This document shows, in pieces, positions 8,189 through 16,245 of a stretch of 64,000 nt of DNA; the stretch's first letter is position 1, and the number at the start of each line of letters is the position of its first letter. Origin of the DNA: Luminiphilus sp. (lineage in GTDB: Bacteria > Pseudomonadota > Gammaproteobacteria > Pseudomonadales > Halieaceae); NCBI GenBank assembly GCA_029242325.1, contig JAQWUD010000016.1, positions 221,766-285,765 of the forward strand. The letters are read 5' to 3'. A program made the position numbers and the translations under genes. The notes below the pieces were generated by a model that did no database searches, was not told where the DNA came from, and saw only the letters and a program-made list of their open reading frames with translations.

Positions 8189-9538
8189 ATGAAAATCCAT
8201 TTGATCGAGACAGACCGCGATCTCAGAGCAGCGCTTTCACAGCAGCTGATGAATCGTGGTGTCATCGTTGAAGAGGTTGCACAAGACGCAGAACGTGTGG
8301 CCGCACGCGCACATTGCGACGGTGACTTGGTTGTGGTCGGTCACCACACCGCCGCGAGCGAATTAGCTGCACTCGCCAGCGCCATCTGGCCGACGCCCTT
8401 GGCTGCGTTACTACCTGTCTTCGACACCTCTCATATCGTTGGAGCAGTGAAAGCAGGTGCGGTCGACGTATTTGACCGTTCTGCAGCCTCTGATGTGGTC
8501 GCTGAGTGGATTGTGCAATGCTGCTCCACTCAGCAGACCACAGCAGCCAATCATTCACTGGCAGGCACATTTTTCAGCAATACCTGCTCTGAAATGCAGA
8601 CTATGCAGCATACGATTGAGCGCATCGCCATCACCGACTCAACCGTATTAATAGCGGGCGAGACAGGAACAGGCAAGGAACTGGCCGCCCGTCAGATCCA
8701 CCGCATGGGGGCGCGCGCAGAGCAACCGATGGTCACCGTTAACTGCGCTGCAATTCCCGACACTTTGATCGAATCTGAATTATTCGGTTATGAAAAAGGG
8801 GCTTTTACTGGCGCCACCAGCAACCGCATCGGACTGATTGAAGCAGCCGATCGGGGCACGCTGTTTTTGGATGAGATTGGTGAATTACCCCTAGCAGCGC
8901 AGGCTCGCTTGCTTCGTTTTATCCAAGAAGGGGAAATACGCAGGATCGGCTCGGTAACCAGCAGGAAAGTCGACGTCAGATTAATTTGTGCCACGCATCG
9001 TGATCTGGCCAGACTGGCAGCCATTAACGAATTCCGAAGGGATCTCTTCTACCGCATTGATGTCCTGAGGCTCGATATTCCCCCCTTGAGAGGTCGAGGT
9101 CACCACGTCATTGAAATGGCTAATTGGTTTATTGAAAAGCAAGCCCAGAAGCTGGGACTGCCTGCGAAATCTCTTTCAAACGACAGCATGCAGGCCATGC
9201 TGCGACATCGATGGCCGGGCAATGTGCGAGAGCTACAGAACGTGATTGAGCGTGCTTTGGTAATGTCGACCGGGGCGACATTGCAAGTCACACTGTCTAG
9301 CTCCCAACAGGCTAGCCAACATGACGAGCCCGGCATTGATCGCCCTCTGCCGGCGTCACTTAACGAGGATAGTGTCGAGGAGCTGTCGCTGGAGGATTAT
9401 TTCCAACGATTTGTGCTGGAACATCAAGACGCTATGAATGAGACGGAGTTGGCTCATAAATTGGGTATCAGTCGCAAATGCCTCTGGGAGCGCCGCCAGC
9501 GCTTTGGTCTTCCGCGCAGAAAGCATAAGACCGCTTAA
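8189..9538 (+). CDS. CbrB-like sigma-54-dependent activator with degenerate receiver domain
   Basis: The 449-residue protein is an NtrC-family enhancer-binding protein. Residues 1-120 keep a receiver-like outline, but the phosphoacceptor Asp is replaced by Gly (DLVVVGH), the N-terminal acidic pair reads ET rather than ED/DD, and the conserved Lys is Arg (VDVFDRS). The AAA+ domain is intact: Walker A GETGTGKE, sigma-54 contact loop GAFTGA, Walker [12 protein letters not shown] and [11 protein letters not shown]. The C-terminal helix-turn-helix ends in [19 protein letters not shown], close to Pseudomonas CbrB. In Pseudomonas the order is cbrA-cbrB-(crcZ)-pcnB-folK; here pcnB-folK follow but no sensor kinase precedes. 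It should activate sigma-54 promoters without phosphorylation. Ribosome site GAGG before ATG 8189. Confidence 0.9.
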   Translation: MKIHLIETDRDLRAALSQQLMNRGVIVEEVAQDAERVAARAHCDGDLVVVGHHTAASELAALASAIWPTPLAALLPVFDTSHIVGAVKAGAVDVFDRSAASDVVAEWIVQCCSTQQTTAANHSLAGTFFSNTCSEMQTMQHTIERIAITDSTVLIAGETGTGKELAARQIHRMGARAEQPMVTVNCAAIPDTLIESELFGYEKGAFTGATSNRIGLIEAADRGTLFLDEIGELPLAAQARLLRFIQEGEIRRIGSVTSRKVDVRLICATHRDLARLAAINEFRRDLFYRIDVLRLDIPPLRGRGHHVIEMANWFIEKQAQKLGLPAKSLSNDSMQAMLRHRWPGNVRELQNVIERALVMSTGATLQVTLSSSQQASQHDEPGIDRPLPASLNEDSVEELSLEDYFQRFVLEHQDAMNETELAHKLGISRKCLWERRQRFGLPRRKHKTA

Positions 9539-9561
9539 CCGACCATCTGGAAGAGAGATTT

Positions 9562-9617
9562 CGTAACACGGTGGTGCAAATACGTAACACTCTGAGCCCC
9601 TCCCAGCTCCGTAACCC
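9562..9617 (+). promoter_or_regulatory. Three CGTAAC direct repeats: candidate upstream activator sites
   Basis: CGTAACAC occurs at 9562-9569 and again at 9583-9590, exactly 21 bp apart (two helical turns), and CGTAACCC at 9610-9617. They match the GTAACA half-site of CbrB and lie roughly 47-102 bp upstream of the -24 element at 9664, the usual enhancer distance for NtrC-family activators. The likely ligand is the adjacent CbrB-like protein. Binding is inferred. Confidence 0.55.
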
Positions 9618-9663
9618 GGTAATAAATTGGACAACGCAATGTTTTATATGAACTTTCTCAATG

Positions 9664-9679
9664 TGGCATGTGACCTGCA
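9664..9679 (+). promoter_or_regulatory. Sigma-54 (-24/-12) promoter
   Basis: TGGCATGTGACCTGCA matches the consensus TGGCACG-N4-TTGCW at 10 of its 12 specified positions, with the invariant GG (9665-9666) and GC (9677-9678) at correct spacing. It points toward pcnB; a start near 9690 is expected. It sits downstream of the CGTAAC repeats and of a sigma-54 activator gene. Confidence 0.7.
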
Positions 9680-9689
9680 AAGTACTGAC

Positions 9690-9779
9690 CAGAGCCGAAA
9701 TAACAATAATGGGCCTAATAAAAAAAATGATGTCATAACGGACCTGGGTGGGGAAGGCGACTTCCCCATGTTTCTTTTT
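9690..9779 (+). ncRNA. Predicted sigma-54-driven small RNA with A-rich Hfq/Crc-like motif (CrcZ-like candidate)
   Basis: A transcript starting about 12 bases after the -12 element would run ~90 nt to a rho-independent terminator. It carries AATAACAATAA at 9699-9709, containing AAYAAYAA-type motifs of the kind bound by Hfq/Crc in Pseudomonas CrcZ, and a second A-rich run at 9716-9728. CrcZ in Pseudomonas lies between cbrB and pcnB and is made from a CbrB-activated sigma-54 promoter; position, promoter type and motif all agree here, but the RNA is much shorter than CrcZ (~400 nt). No convincing protein is encoded in it. Existence, ends and function are inferred. Confidence 0.55.
9750..9779 (+). 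terminator. Rho-independent terminator of the candidate small RNA
   Basis: Stem GGGGAAG (9750-9756) pairs with CTTCCCC (9761-9767) around loop GCGA, followed by ATG and TTTCTTTTT at 9771-9779. The tetraloop stem plus U-tract is a strong intrinsic terminator. It separates the sigma-54 transcript from pcnB, whose GTG begins 87 bases later. Confidence 0.8.
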
Positions 9780-9865
9780 GTTCGTCCCACTTCACCTTCT
9801 CCCCCAAATGCCCCCCCAAACGCAATACCTTCTAGCGCACTGGGTCATTCCCCGGCGACCGCATC

Positions 9866-11137
9866 GTGAGCACCGAGTCATCGAGCCCGCTGTTCCGGGC
9901 AAGCGACTTTTCACGAGGAGCGCTGCAAGTTGTAGAGCGGCTACAACATGAGGGCTTTGATGCTTTCGTCGTAGGCGGCGCAGTGCGGGATCTGCTGCTA
10001 GGCAAGCAGCCGAAAGATTTCGACGTAGCGACGTCTGCCAACCCGGAGCAAATTAAAGACTGCTTTCGTAACGCCCGGATCGTGGGCCGACGCTTTCAAA
10101 TTGTCCACGTGCGTTCCGGCGGGGAAATTATAGAAGTGACGACCTTTCGCCGCGGCCATGACGTCAGTCACTCCGGTCAGGATGCCAAGTCGAGCCAATC
10201 CGGCCGTCTGTTGAGAGATAACGTTTACGGCACGCTCGATGAAGACGCGCGGCGACGTGATCTCACGATCAACGCCCTTTACTACGATACCGAGACCCAT
10301 ACCCTGATTGATCAATTAGGGGGTCGCACCGACATCGAAGCGGGAATCGTTCGCATCATTGGCGATCCGGCCGATCGCTATCGCGAGGATCCCGTGAGAA
10401 TGCTTCGAGTCATCAGGTTCGGTGCACGCCTTCAATTCAAATTGGAATCGAAAACAGAGACCGCGATCTCAGAGACTCGGTCCTTGCTGCGGGATATTCC
10501 ATCGGCGCGGTTGTTTGACGAATGGCTGAAACTGTTCATGAATGGATTTTCAGCCCCCACTTTTGCACTGCTGAGAGCGCATGAGGTGCTTATCCCTCTC
10601 ATGGGTAATGGGGTCTGCGACGCGCTGATCAGAACTTCCGCTGAGCACCTACAATCACTTGCGCTTCGCAATACCGATCAGCGGGTCGCAGATGGCCGTC
10701 CCGTGACACCCGCGTTTTTGCTCGCGGCGCTGTATTGGCCTGCAACAGAGCACCGAGCCTCGGCTCTTGCGGAAGAAGGGGAACCCACTATTCAAGCGAT
10801 GCACAGCTCGGGCCAGCAGATCGCGCATGATGTCTGTCAACACCTGGCTATCCCCAAGCGATTTTCTCTCGCCATGCGTGATATCTGGGATCTTCAGCCT
10901 CGGCTGGAGCGCAGGCAACCGAAGAAAGTAAAAGATTTGCTAGCGCATCGCTGGTTTCGCGCGGCCTTCGACCTGCGTTTATTGCGGGAGGAGACTGAAG
11001 CGTTGGGTAGCGACTGCAGCGCATTCTGGACCCTTCAACAACAGCAGTTTCCAGAGCTGGTGGGTAGCGCAAGAAGCCGGCACGATGATCATCGCAAAGG
11101 CCGATCACGGCCACAACGCAGGAACCAGAGCAAATGA
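9866..11137 (+). CDS. pcnB: Poly(A) polymerase I
   Basis: PcnB adds 3' poly(A) tails to RNA and promotes decay. The 423-residue protein shows the class II nucleotidyltransferase signature VVGGAVRDLLLG with catalytic Asp pair DFD (D51, D53), then the RRDLTINALYYD and RYREDPVRMLR motifs of the neck region and a basic C-terminal tail (KGRSRPQRRNQSK) typical of PAP I over CCA-adding enzymes. Start GTG at 9866; no strong ribosome site is seen. The stop overlaps folK by four bases (ATGA). The 5' side is separated from the candidate small RNA by a terminator, so pcnB likely has its own promoter in 9780-9865. Confidence 0.94.
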   Translation: MSTESSSPLFRASDFSRGALQVVERLQHEGFDAFVVGGAVRDLLLGKQPKDFDVATSANPEQIKDCFRNARIVGRRFQIVHVRSGGEIIEVTTFRRGHDVSHSGQDAKSSQSGRLLRDNVYGTLDEDARRRDLTINALYYDTETHTLIDQLGGRTDIEAGIVRIIGDPADRYREDPVRMLRVIRFGARLQFKLESKTETAISETRSLLRDIPSARLFDEWLKLFMNGFSAPTFALLRAHEVLIPLMGNGVCDALIRTSAEHLQSLALRNTDQRVADGRPVTPAFLLAALYWPATEHRASALAEEGEPTIQAMHSSGQQIAHDVCQHLAIPKRFSLAMRDIWDLQPRLERRQPKKVKDLLAHRWFRAAFDLRLLREETEALGSDCSAFWTLQQQQFPELVGSARSRHDDHRKGRSRPQRRNQSK

Positions 11138-11628
11138 GCCAGGCATTTGTTGCAATGGGATCCAACATGAACGATCCAATGCAGCAACTCTCAGTGGCCT
11201 ACGGCAGCCTCGTACGATACGCCTGCATCACGCCCACGGCGGCCTCACATGTTTACCTTTCATCACCCATGGGCCCCCAAGATCAGCCCGATTTCTATAA
11301 TGCCGTCGTTGCCGTGAGGACATCGCTGGAGCCCCAGCAGCTTCTGGAAACTCTCCTTCTGACCGAGCGATCTATGGGCAGGCAACGCACCAGACATTGG
11401 GGTGAGCGGTGCATTGATCTGGATCTCCTTTTCTACGATGACAGGCAAATCAACACTGATTCATTGGTGCTGCCCCACCCGCGCGCCCATCAACGCCTCT
11501 TCGTTTTGGACCCATTGATTGAACTGCTGGGGGAACGCTACATTTTTCAAGGAAAAGGGCTTCTGCAATCGCTCCGAGCGCAGTGCACCGGCCAAACGAT
11601 TCGCGTATTGTGTGATTTTCCGGCATGA
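11134..11628 (+). CDS. folK: 6-hydroxymethyl-7,8-dihydropterin pyrophosphokinase
   Basis: FolK activates hydroxymethyl-dihydropterin for folate synthesis; FolP, the next enzyme, is encoded at 41969-42826. The 164-residue product has the N-terminal VAMGSNMNDP and the signature HWGERCIDLDLLFYDD with the Mg-binding DLD, followed by LPHPRAHQRLFVL, which is essentially invariant in the family. It overlaps pcnB and the following kinase gene by four bases on each side, so the three form a tight operon. Confidence 0.95.
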   Translation: MSQAFVAMGSNMNDPMQQLSVAYGSLVRYACITPTAASHVYLSSPMGPQDQPDFYNAVVAVRTSLEPQQLLETLLLTERSMGRQRTRHWGERCIDLDLLFYDDRQINTDSLVLPHPRAHQRLFVLDPLIELLGERYIFQGKGLLQSLRAQCTGQTIRVLCDFPA

Positions 11629-12335
11629 CCAGCGCTTCAGGAGAGAGTGTATTGCCAGAGCAAAACGCTTTACTCAGCGTGTCTCTGCGTGGACGAAAAG
11701 TGCCTAATTATATCGCCGTGGAGGGACCCATTGGTGTTGGCAAGACCACGCTCGCCCGCCGCATCGCAGATACTTTTGAGCATGAGTTATTGCTTGAGGA
11801 AGCCGAGCTGAATCCATTTCTGGAGCGCTTCTATCAAGACAGACATCAGACAGCTCTGGCAACACAGCTGTTCTTCCTATTTCAGAGAGCACAAAAGATT
11901 ACGGAACTCAAACAGCGTGACATGTTCGAGCAGGCCCGCGTTGCCGATTTTGTACTCGAAAAGGACCCCCTTTTTGCACGCGTCAATCTCGATCCTGACG
12001 AGTACGCACTTTACAACAAAGTTTTTGAGAAGATGCGCGTCGATGCACCGGCGCCTGACTTGGTAATCTATCTACAGGCCAGCCCGGATCGCCTATTGGA
12101 AAGAATTGAGCGCAGAGGTATTGATGCAGAACGACTGATCGATCGCCACTATCTCGAGCAACTCAATGAGGTGTACAGCGAGTTCTTTCTTTACTACGAT
12201 GCCGCGCCTCTACTCATTGTTAATGCCAATGAGATTGATTTGGCGCAAGGTGACAGAGATTATGAGCAGCTGATTGACTACATGCTGAACATTAAGAAGG
12301 GTAGGCACTATTTCAACCCTACGATTTTCAGCTAG
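11625..12335 (+). CDS. Deoxynucleoside kinase (dGK/dAK family)
   Basis: This P-loop kinase salvages deoxynucleosides to monophosphates. The P-loop [10 protein letters not shown] lies at about residues 32-41, followed by [15 protein letters not shown] and a LID-like [18 protein letters not shown], typical of the Dck/Dgk family. ATG at 11625 overlaps folK (ATGA). GTG at 11700, 25 codons in, is an alternative because the family usually begins just before the P-loop ([10 protein letters not shown]) and residues 2-25 look unstructured. folK-dgk-panB-panC linkage is common in marine gammaproteobacteria. Exact nucleoside preference cannot be read from sequence. Confidence 0.87.
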   Translation: MTSASGESVLPEQNALLSVSLRGRKVPNYIAVEGPIGVGKTTLARRIADTFEHELLLEEAELNPFLERFYQDRHQTALATQLFFLFQRAQKITELKQRDMFEQARVADFVLEKDPLFARVNLDPDEYALYNKVFEKMRVDAPAPDLVIYLQASPDRLLERIERRGIDAERLIDRHYLEQLNEVYSEFFLYYDAAPLLIVNANEIDLAQGDRDYEQLIDYMLNIKKGRHYFNPTIFS

Positions 12336-12370
12336 AAACCAGCTCCCTTGAGCAGTCTGGAGTCGACACA

Positions 12371-13165
12371 ATGAACAAGCGAATCACCATCAGCACCTTG
12401 GATGACATGAAGGCATCCGGTGATAAATTCGTGATGATCACTGCCTATGACGCAACATTCGCCAGATTGGCTAGCGATGCCGGTGCCGAGACGATCTTGG
12501 TGGGCGACTCACTGGGCATGGTGCTGCAGGGACATGAAACAACTATCCCCGTGTCACTCGACGCGATGGCGTATCACACAGAGTGCGTGGCGCGAGCCAG
12601 ACCTCATTCGCTCATTGTCGCAGATCTACCCTTCATGAGTTTTTCAAACGCCGATGACGCACTTCACGCCAGCACCAGACTCATGCAAGCGGGAGCACAG
12701 ATGATCAAACTTGAGGGGGGCACCTGGCTGAGCGACAGCATCCACCGATTGGTAGAACGTGGCGTGCCAGTCTGTGCACACCTCGGGCTCACCCCTCAAT
12801 CGGTAAACGTATTTGGTGGCTACCGGGTACAAGGCCGAACGCCCAAAGAAGCGAAGTCTATTCTCGCTGATGCTGTAGAAATTCAGGATGCTGGGGCGAA
12901 CCTTCTCGTGCTGGAGTGCATTCCAGCCGAACTTGCTGCAGATATTTCGTCGAAACTCGATATCCCCGTTATCGGGATTGGAGCCGGCAGCGGGACCGAC
13001 GCACAGGTGCTGGTGCTACATGACATGCTCGGTATGACTGAATCGGCGCCCAAGTTCGTACAGAACTTTATGGAGGGCGCGCCTTCCATCCAAGCCGCGC
13101 TGAAAGCCTTTGTTCAGGCGGTCAAATCGGGCGAATACCCGAAAGAAGAGCATACCTACGCCTGA
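12371..13165 (+). CDS. panB: 3-methyl-2-oxobutanoate hydroxymethyltransferase
   Basis: PanB makes ketopantoate, the first step of pantothenate and CoA synthesis. At 264 residues it equals the E. coli enzyme. Metal and substrate motifs are intact: [29 protein letters not shown] and LECIPAELA, with [14 protein letters not shown] near the C-terminus. It follows the kinase gene by 35 bases and precedes panC by nine, so panB and panC are cotranscribed. Confidence 0.96.
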   Translation: MNKRITISTLDDMKASGDKFVMITAYDATFARLASDAGAETILVGDSLGMVLQGHETTIPVSLDAMAYHTECVARARPHSLIVADLPFMSFSNADDALHASTRLMQAGAQMIKLEGGTWLSDSIHRLVERGVPVCAHLGLTPQSVNVFGGYRVQGRTPKEAKSILADAVEIQDAGANLLVLECIPAELAADISSKLDIPVIGIGAGSGTDAQVLVLHDMLGMTESAPKFVQNFMEGAPSIQAALKAFVQAVKSGEYPKEEHTYA

Positions 13166-13174
13166 GGCCCGACC

Positions 13175-14029
13175 ATGAACGTTGCGTCGGATATCGGCCT
13201 CCTCCATGAATTCATAGCCTCTCTCAGAGGGCGGGTCGCTCGGATCGCTTTTGTGCCTACTATGGGCAATCTCCACAACGGCCATCTTGCGCTCGTAAAT
13301 CAAGCACTCGAAACCGCGGATGCCGTGATCGTCTCTATCTTTGTAAATCCGACACAATTCGCGGCACACGAAGACCTCGATACCTACCCTCGTACCCTCG
13401 AGGCTGATCTCACTGCGCTGGAAAGCGCAGGCGTAGACCTCGTTTTCACCCCTACCGCGAGCGAAATCTATCCGGAAGGGGGCGAGGTACATACCAAGAT
13501 CCATGTCCCGAAATTGGGTGACGAACTCTGCGGGAAAGATCGTCCCGGACACTTTGACGGCGTCTGTACCGTGATCTACAGATTATTCCAAATAATCACG
13601 CCCGATCTGGCCATATTCGGCGAGAAGGATCTGCAGCAGCTTTTGATTCTCGAAAAAATGGTGAGCGATCTGAGCTTGCCGGTTGAGATCCAGAGTGGCG
13701 CCACGCACCGCGCAGAAGATGGGCTTGCTCTCAGTTCACGAAACCAATACCTCTCTCAATCAGAGAGAGCGATTGCCCCAACGCTCTGGCAGACACTGCA
13801 GCAATGCGTCAGAGCGATTAGCGAACCAACAGCTGAACCCTTTCAATCAGCGCAGCTATCTGCCTGCCGGTCACTCGAGGAAGCGGGCTTTACTGTCGAT
13901 TATCTGGAACTGCGGACACTTTCGGCGCTGAGCCAGACTGATTCATTGATAGAAGATTGTGCGCTCTTCGCTGCAGCGCGGCTCGGCACAACTCGGCTCA
14001 TCGACAACATACAAATTCGACGCAACTAA
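13175..14029 (+). CDS. panC: Pantothenate synthetase (pantoate-beta-alanine ligase)
   Basis: PanC condenses pantoate with beta-alanine using ATP. The HIGH-type motif PTMGNLHNGHLALV, FVNPTQF, the central FGEKDLQQLLIL and the KMSKS-type loop LALSSRNQYLSQSER are all visible; 284 residues is the normal length. No panD is found in the window, so beta-alanine must come from elsewhere. The TAA stop (14027-14029) overlaps the stop of the convergent symporter gene (14026-14028), an extreme case of packing. Confidence 0.96.
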   Translation: MNVASDIGLLHEFIASLRGRVARIAFVPTMGNLHNGHLALVNQALETADAVIVSIFVNPTQFAAHEDLDTYPRTLEADLTALESAGVDLVFTPTASEIYPEGGEVHTKIHVPKLGDELCGKDRPGHFDGVCTVIYRLFQIITPDLAIFGEKDLQQLLILEKMVSDLSLPVEIQSGATHRAEDGLALSSRNQYLSQSERAIAPTLWQTLQQCVRAISEPTAEPFQSAQLSACRSLEEAGFTVDYLELRTLSALSQTDSLIEDCALFAAARLGTTRLIDNIQIRRN

Positions 14030-15750
14030 ATTGCTCGGGGGGATACCGGCACACGGATGTCGTCGACCAATTCCCTCACAGAGTCGGGTGGCGGTGATGT
14101 AATGCGAGTGACACCCAGCGCCACGGCAAAATTCACCAGCGCGCCCACGACACCAAAACCATTGGGCTCGATACCCAGAAACCAATTCGGTGGCAGGTCG
14201 CCCAAGAAACTGGTGCCAGGGATGAACATGATCCCCTTGTGCTGAAAAACGTACGCCAGCGTCACGCCGATACCGGCCAGCATCCCCAGAATCGCCCCTT
14301 CCCGCGTCACCCGCTTGGAAAAAATCCCAAGCAACAACGCGGGAAACAATGAGGCCGCGGCGAGCCCAAAGGCCAATGCCACCGTCCCCGCTGCAAAGCC
14401 GGGAGGGTTGAGGCCCAGATAGCCGGCACCAAGCACTGCCGCGGCCATCGCGAGCCGCGAGGCCATCAGCTCCTGACGCTCCGAGATAGCGGGCATGAAT
14501 GTGCGTTTGAGCAAATCATGGGAGATCGCAGAAGAGATAGCCAGTAACAAGCCTGCGGCTGTGGAAAGTGCGGCCGCAAGACCACCCGCTGCTACCAATG
14601 CGATCACCCAATTGGGCAGATTTGCAATTTCTGGGTTAGCCAGCACAAGAATGTCATTGTCCAGCGTTACCAGTTCATTGGTAACGGGATCCGCTGAGTA
14701 TTGAATCAGTCCATCAGCATTTTTGTCTTCAATACCCAAGAGGCCGGTCTGCTCCCAGTTTTTGAACCATGCCGGCCGCTCATTAATGGCAAGATGTTGT
14801 CCCGGCTCGGGCTGCAAGGTTTGAATGATGTTAAGCCGCGCCATCGCCGCCACTGCTGGCGCCGTGGTGTAGAGAATGGCAATGAACACCAGCGCCCAGC
14901 CAGCTGATGTTCTGGCAGCACGAACGGTTGGCACCGTAAAAAATCGGATAATGACGTGAGGCAAACCCGCTGTGCCAATCATGAGTGAGGCGGTAAAAGC
15001 AGCCATATTGAGCGTGCTGCCTCTTACCGATGTTGTGTATTCCTGAAAACCGAGATCCAACAGTATTTGATCAAGTTTGTGCAGTAGATAAGTGCCGTCG
15101 GCCAACGTGGAACCTAATCCCAGCTGAGGAATGGGCTGGCCAGTAAGCTGCAAGCTGATAAAAATAGCCGGTACGGTGTAGGCGAAGATCAGCACACAAA
15201 ACTGTGCAATCTGTGTGTAGGTAATCCCCTTCATACCGCCTAGAACAGCATAGAAAAATACGATCACCATGCCCGACAGCAAGCCGGTCTCGTAATCGGT
15301 CTCGAGAAACCGTGAGAAGGCAACGCCAATCCCCTTCATTTGCCCAATCACATAAGTCACTGAACAGATAATCAGGCAGATCACCGCCACGACGCGGGCC
15401 GCACTAGAGTAGTAACGATCTCCAATAAATTCGGGCACCGTGAACTTGCCATATTTTCGGAGGTAGGGTGCGATCAGCATAGCCAGTATCACGTACCCCC
15501 CTGTCCAACCCATGAGAAAGACAGAGCCGCCATACCCGTTGTATGAGAGGCCGATCAGACCCGCCATGGAGATAAAGGATGCCGCGGACATCCAGTCGGC
15601 AGCCGTCGCCATCCCGTTTGCGACAGGGTGGATACCCCCCCCCGCCACATAGAACTCCTGCGTGGAGCCTGCGCGCGCGCGAATCGCGATGATAATGTAG
15701 AGGGCAAAGGAGGCACCCACCACCCAATAGGTGGTCTCGGTGAGACTCAT
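14026..15750 (-). CDS. Sodium:solute symporter, large subunit (acetate/carboxylate type)
   Basis: The 574-residue protein is a multi-pass SSS-family transporter of the type that pairs with a DUF4212 small subunit. It begins MSLTETTYWVVGASFALYI and shows the family motifs AGGGIHPVANGMATAADWMSAASFISMAG and RDRYYSSAARVVAVICLI-like segments. A soluble insertion near the middle carries a DKNADGLIQ loop resembling an EF-hand calcium site. A reading open to 15942 exists, but ATG at 15750 overlaps the DUF4212 stop (ATGA) and gives the normal family start. The divergent acs suggests the substrate is acetate or a short carboxylate. Substrate is inferred from context only. Confidence 0.9.
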   Translation of the reverse strand: MSLTETTYWVVGASFALYIIIAIRARAGSTQEFYVAGGGIHPVANGMATAADWMSAASFISMAGLIGLSYNGYGGSVFLMGWTGGYVILAMLIAPYLRKYGKFTVPEFIGDRYYSSAARVVAVICLIICSVTYVIGQMKGIGVAFSRFLETDYETGLLSGMVIVFFYAVLGGMKGITYTQIAQFCVLIFAYTVPAIFISLQLTGQPIPQLGLGSTLADGTYLLHKLDQILLDLGFQEYTTSVRGSTLNMAAFTASLMIGTAGLPHVIIRFFTVPTVRAARTSAGWALVFIAILYTTAPAVAAMARLNIIQTLQPEPGQHLAINERPAWFKNWEQTGLLGIEDKNADGLIQYSADPVTNELVTLDNDILVLANPEIANLPNWVIALVAAGGLAAALSTAAGLLLAISSAISHDLLKRTFMPAISERQELMASRLAMAAAVLGAGYLGLNPPGFAAGTVALAFGLAAASLFPALLLGIFSKRVTREGAILGMLAGIGVTLAYVFQHKGIMFIPGTSFLGDLPPNWFLGIEPNGFGVVGALVNFAVALGVTRITSPPPDSVRELVDDIRVPVSPRAI

Positions 15751-16022
15751 TCGTCTGGCTCCTCGAGACCAAGGCGCTCTTCCAGTCGCGCCATAACGCG
15801 TGCGTAAGCGAAGATCAGAACGATGAACGTGTAGATCGCGCCCTGTTGCGCGAACCAAAAACCCAGCTTGAAACCACCCATTTGAATCTGGTTGAGCGGC
15901 TCTACCCACAACACACCGCATCCCAGGCTCACCGCAAACCAAATAGTTCCGAAAATGGCCATCCAGCGGAGATTCTCTCGCCAGTAAATACGGCGACGAG
16001 CGTCAGACTGCGGTTGTTCCAT
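15747..16022 (-). CDS. DUF4212 membrane protein, small symporter subunit
   Basis: The product of about 91 residues carries YWRENLRWMAIFGTIWF and two hydrophobic helices (around IFGTIWFAVSLGCGVLW and QGAIYTFIVLIFAY) with the FAQQGA motif between, characteristic of the putative small subunit encoded before SSS symporters. ATG at 16022 fits family length; an in-frame ATG at 16061 would add 13 residues. Its stop overlaps the symporter start by four bases, so the two are translationally coupled. Confidence 0.87.
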   Translation of the reverse strand: MEQPQSDARRRIYWRENLRWMAIFGTIWFAVSLGCGVLWVEPLNQIQMGGFKLGFWFAQQGAIYTFIVLIFAYARVMARLEERLGLEEPDE

Positions 16023-16245
16023 AGAAGGCCATCCAAAAATGTACTGATTGATGCGACGCATGATAAACCGCTGTAACGGCCACCGATATCACTTTCTATC
16101 CGATTACGCAGGCCACTGGGCGAGCGGTTCAACGTACAATGTGCCATGCGCGTTTTGCCAGCGCCGAAACCCATTCGGCGACGGGCTTGTTGAGCTTGTT
16201 CGCGTCACTTAACATCTGCCCCTCGTTACTGATCGGAAACAATTC

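Noticed and set aside
9627..9869. 80-codon open frame between the CbrB-like gene and pcnB
   Set aside because: It spans the sigma-54 promoter, the A-rich motif and the terminator, has a Pro/Asn-rich composition unlike a folded protein and no ribosome site; the region is better explained as an RNA gene.
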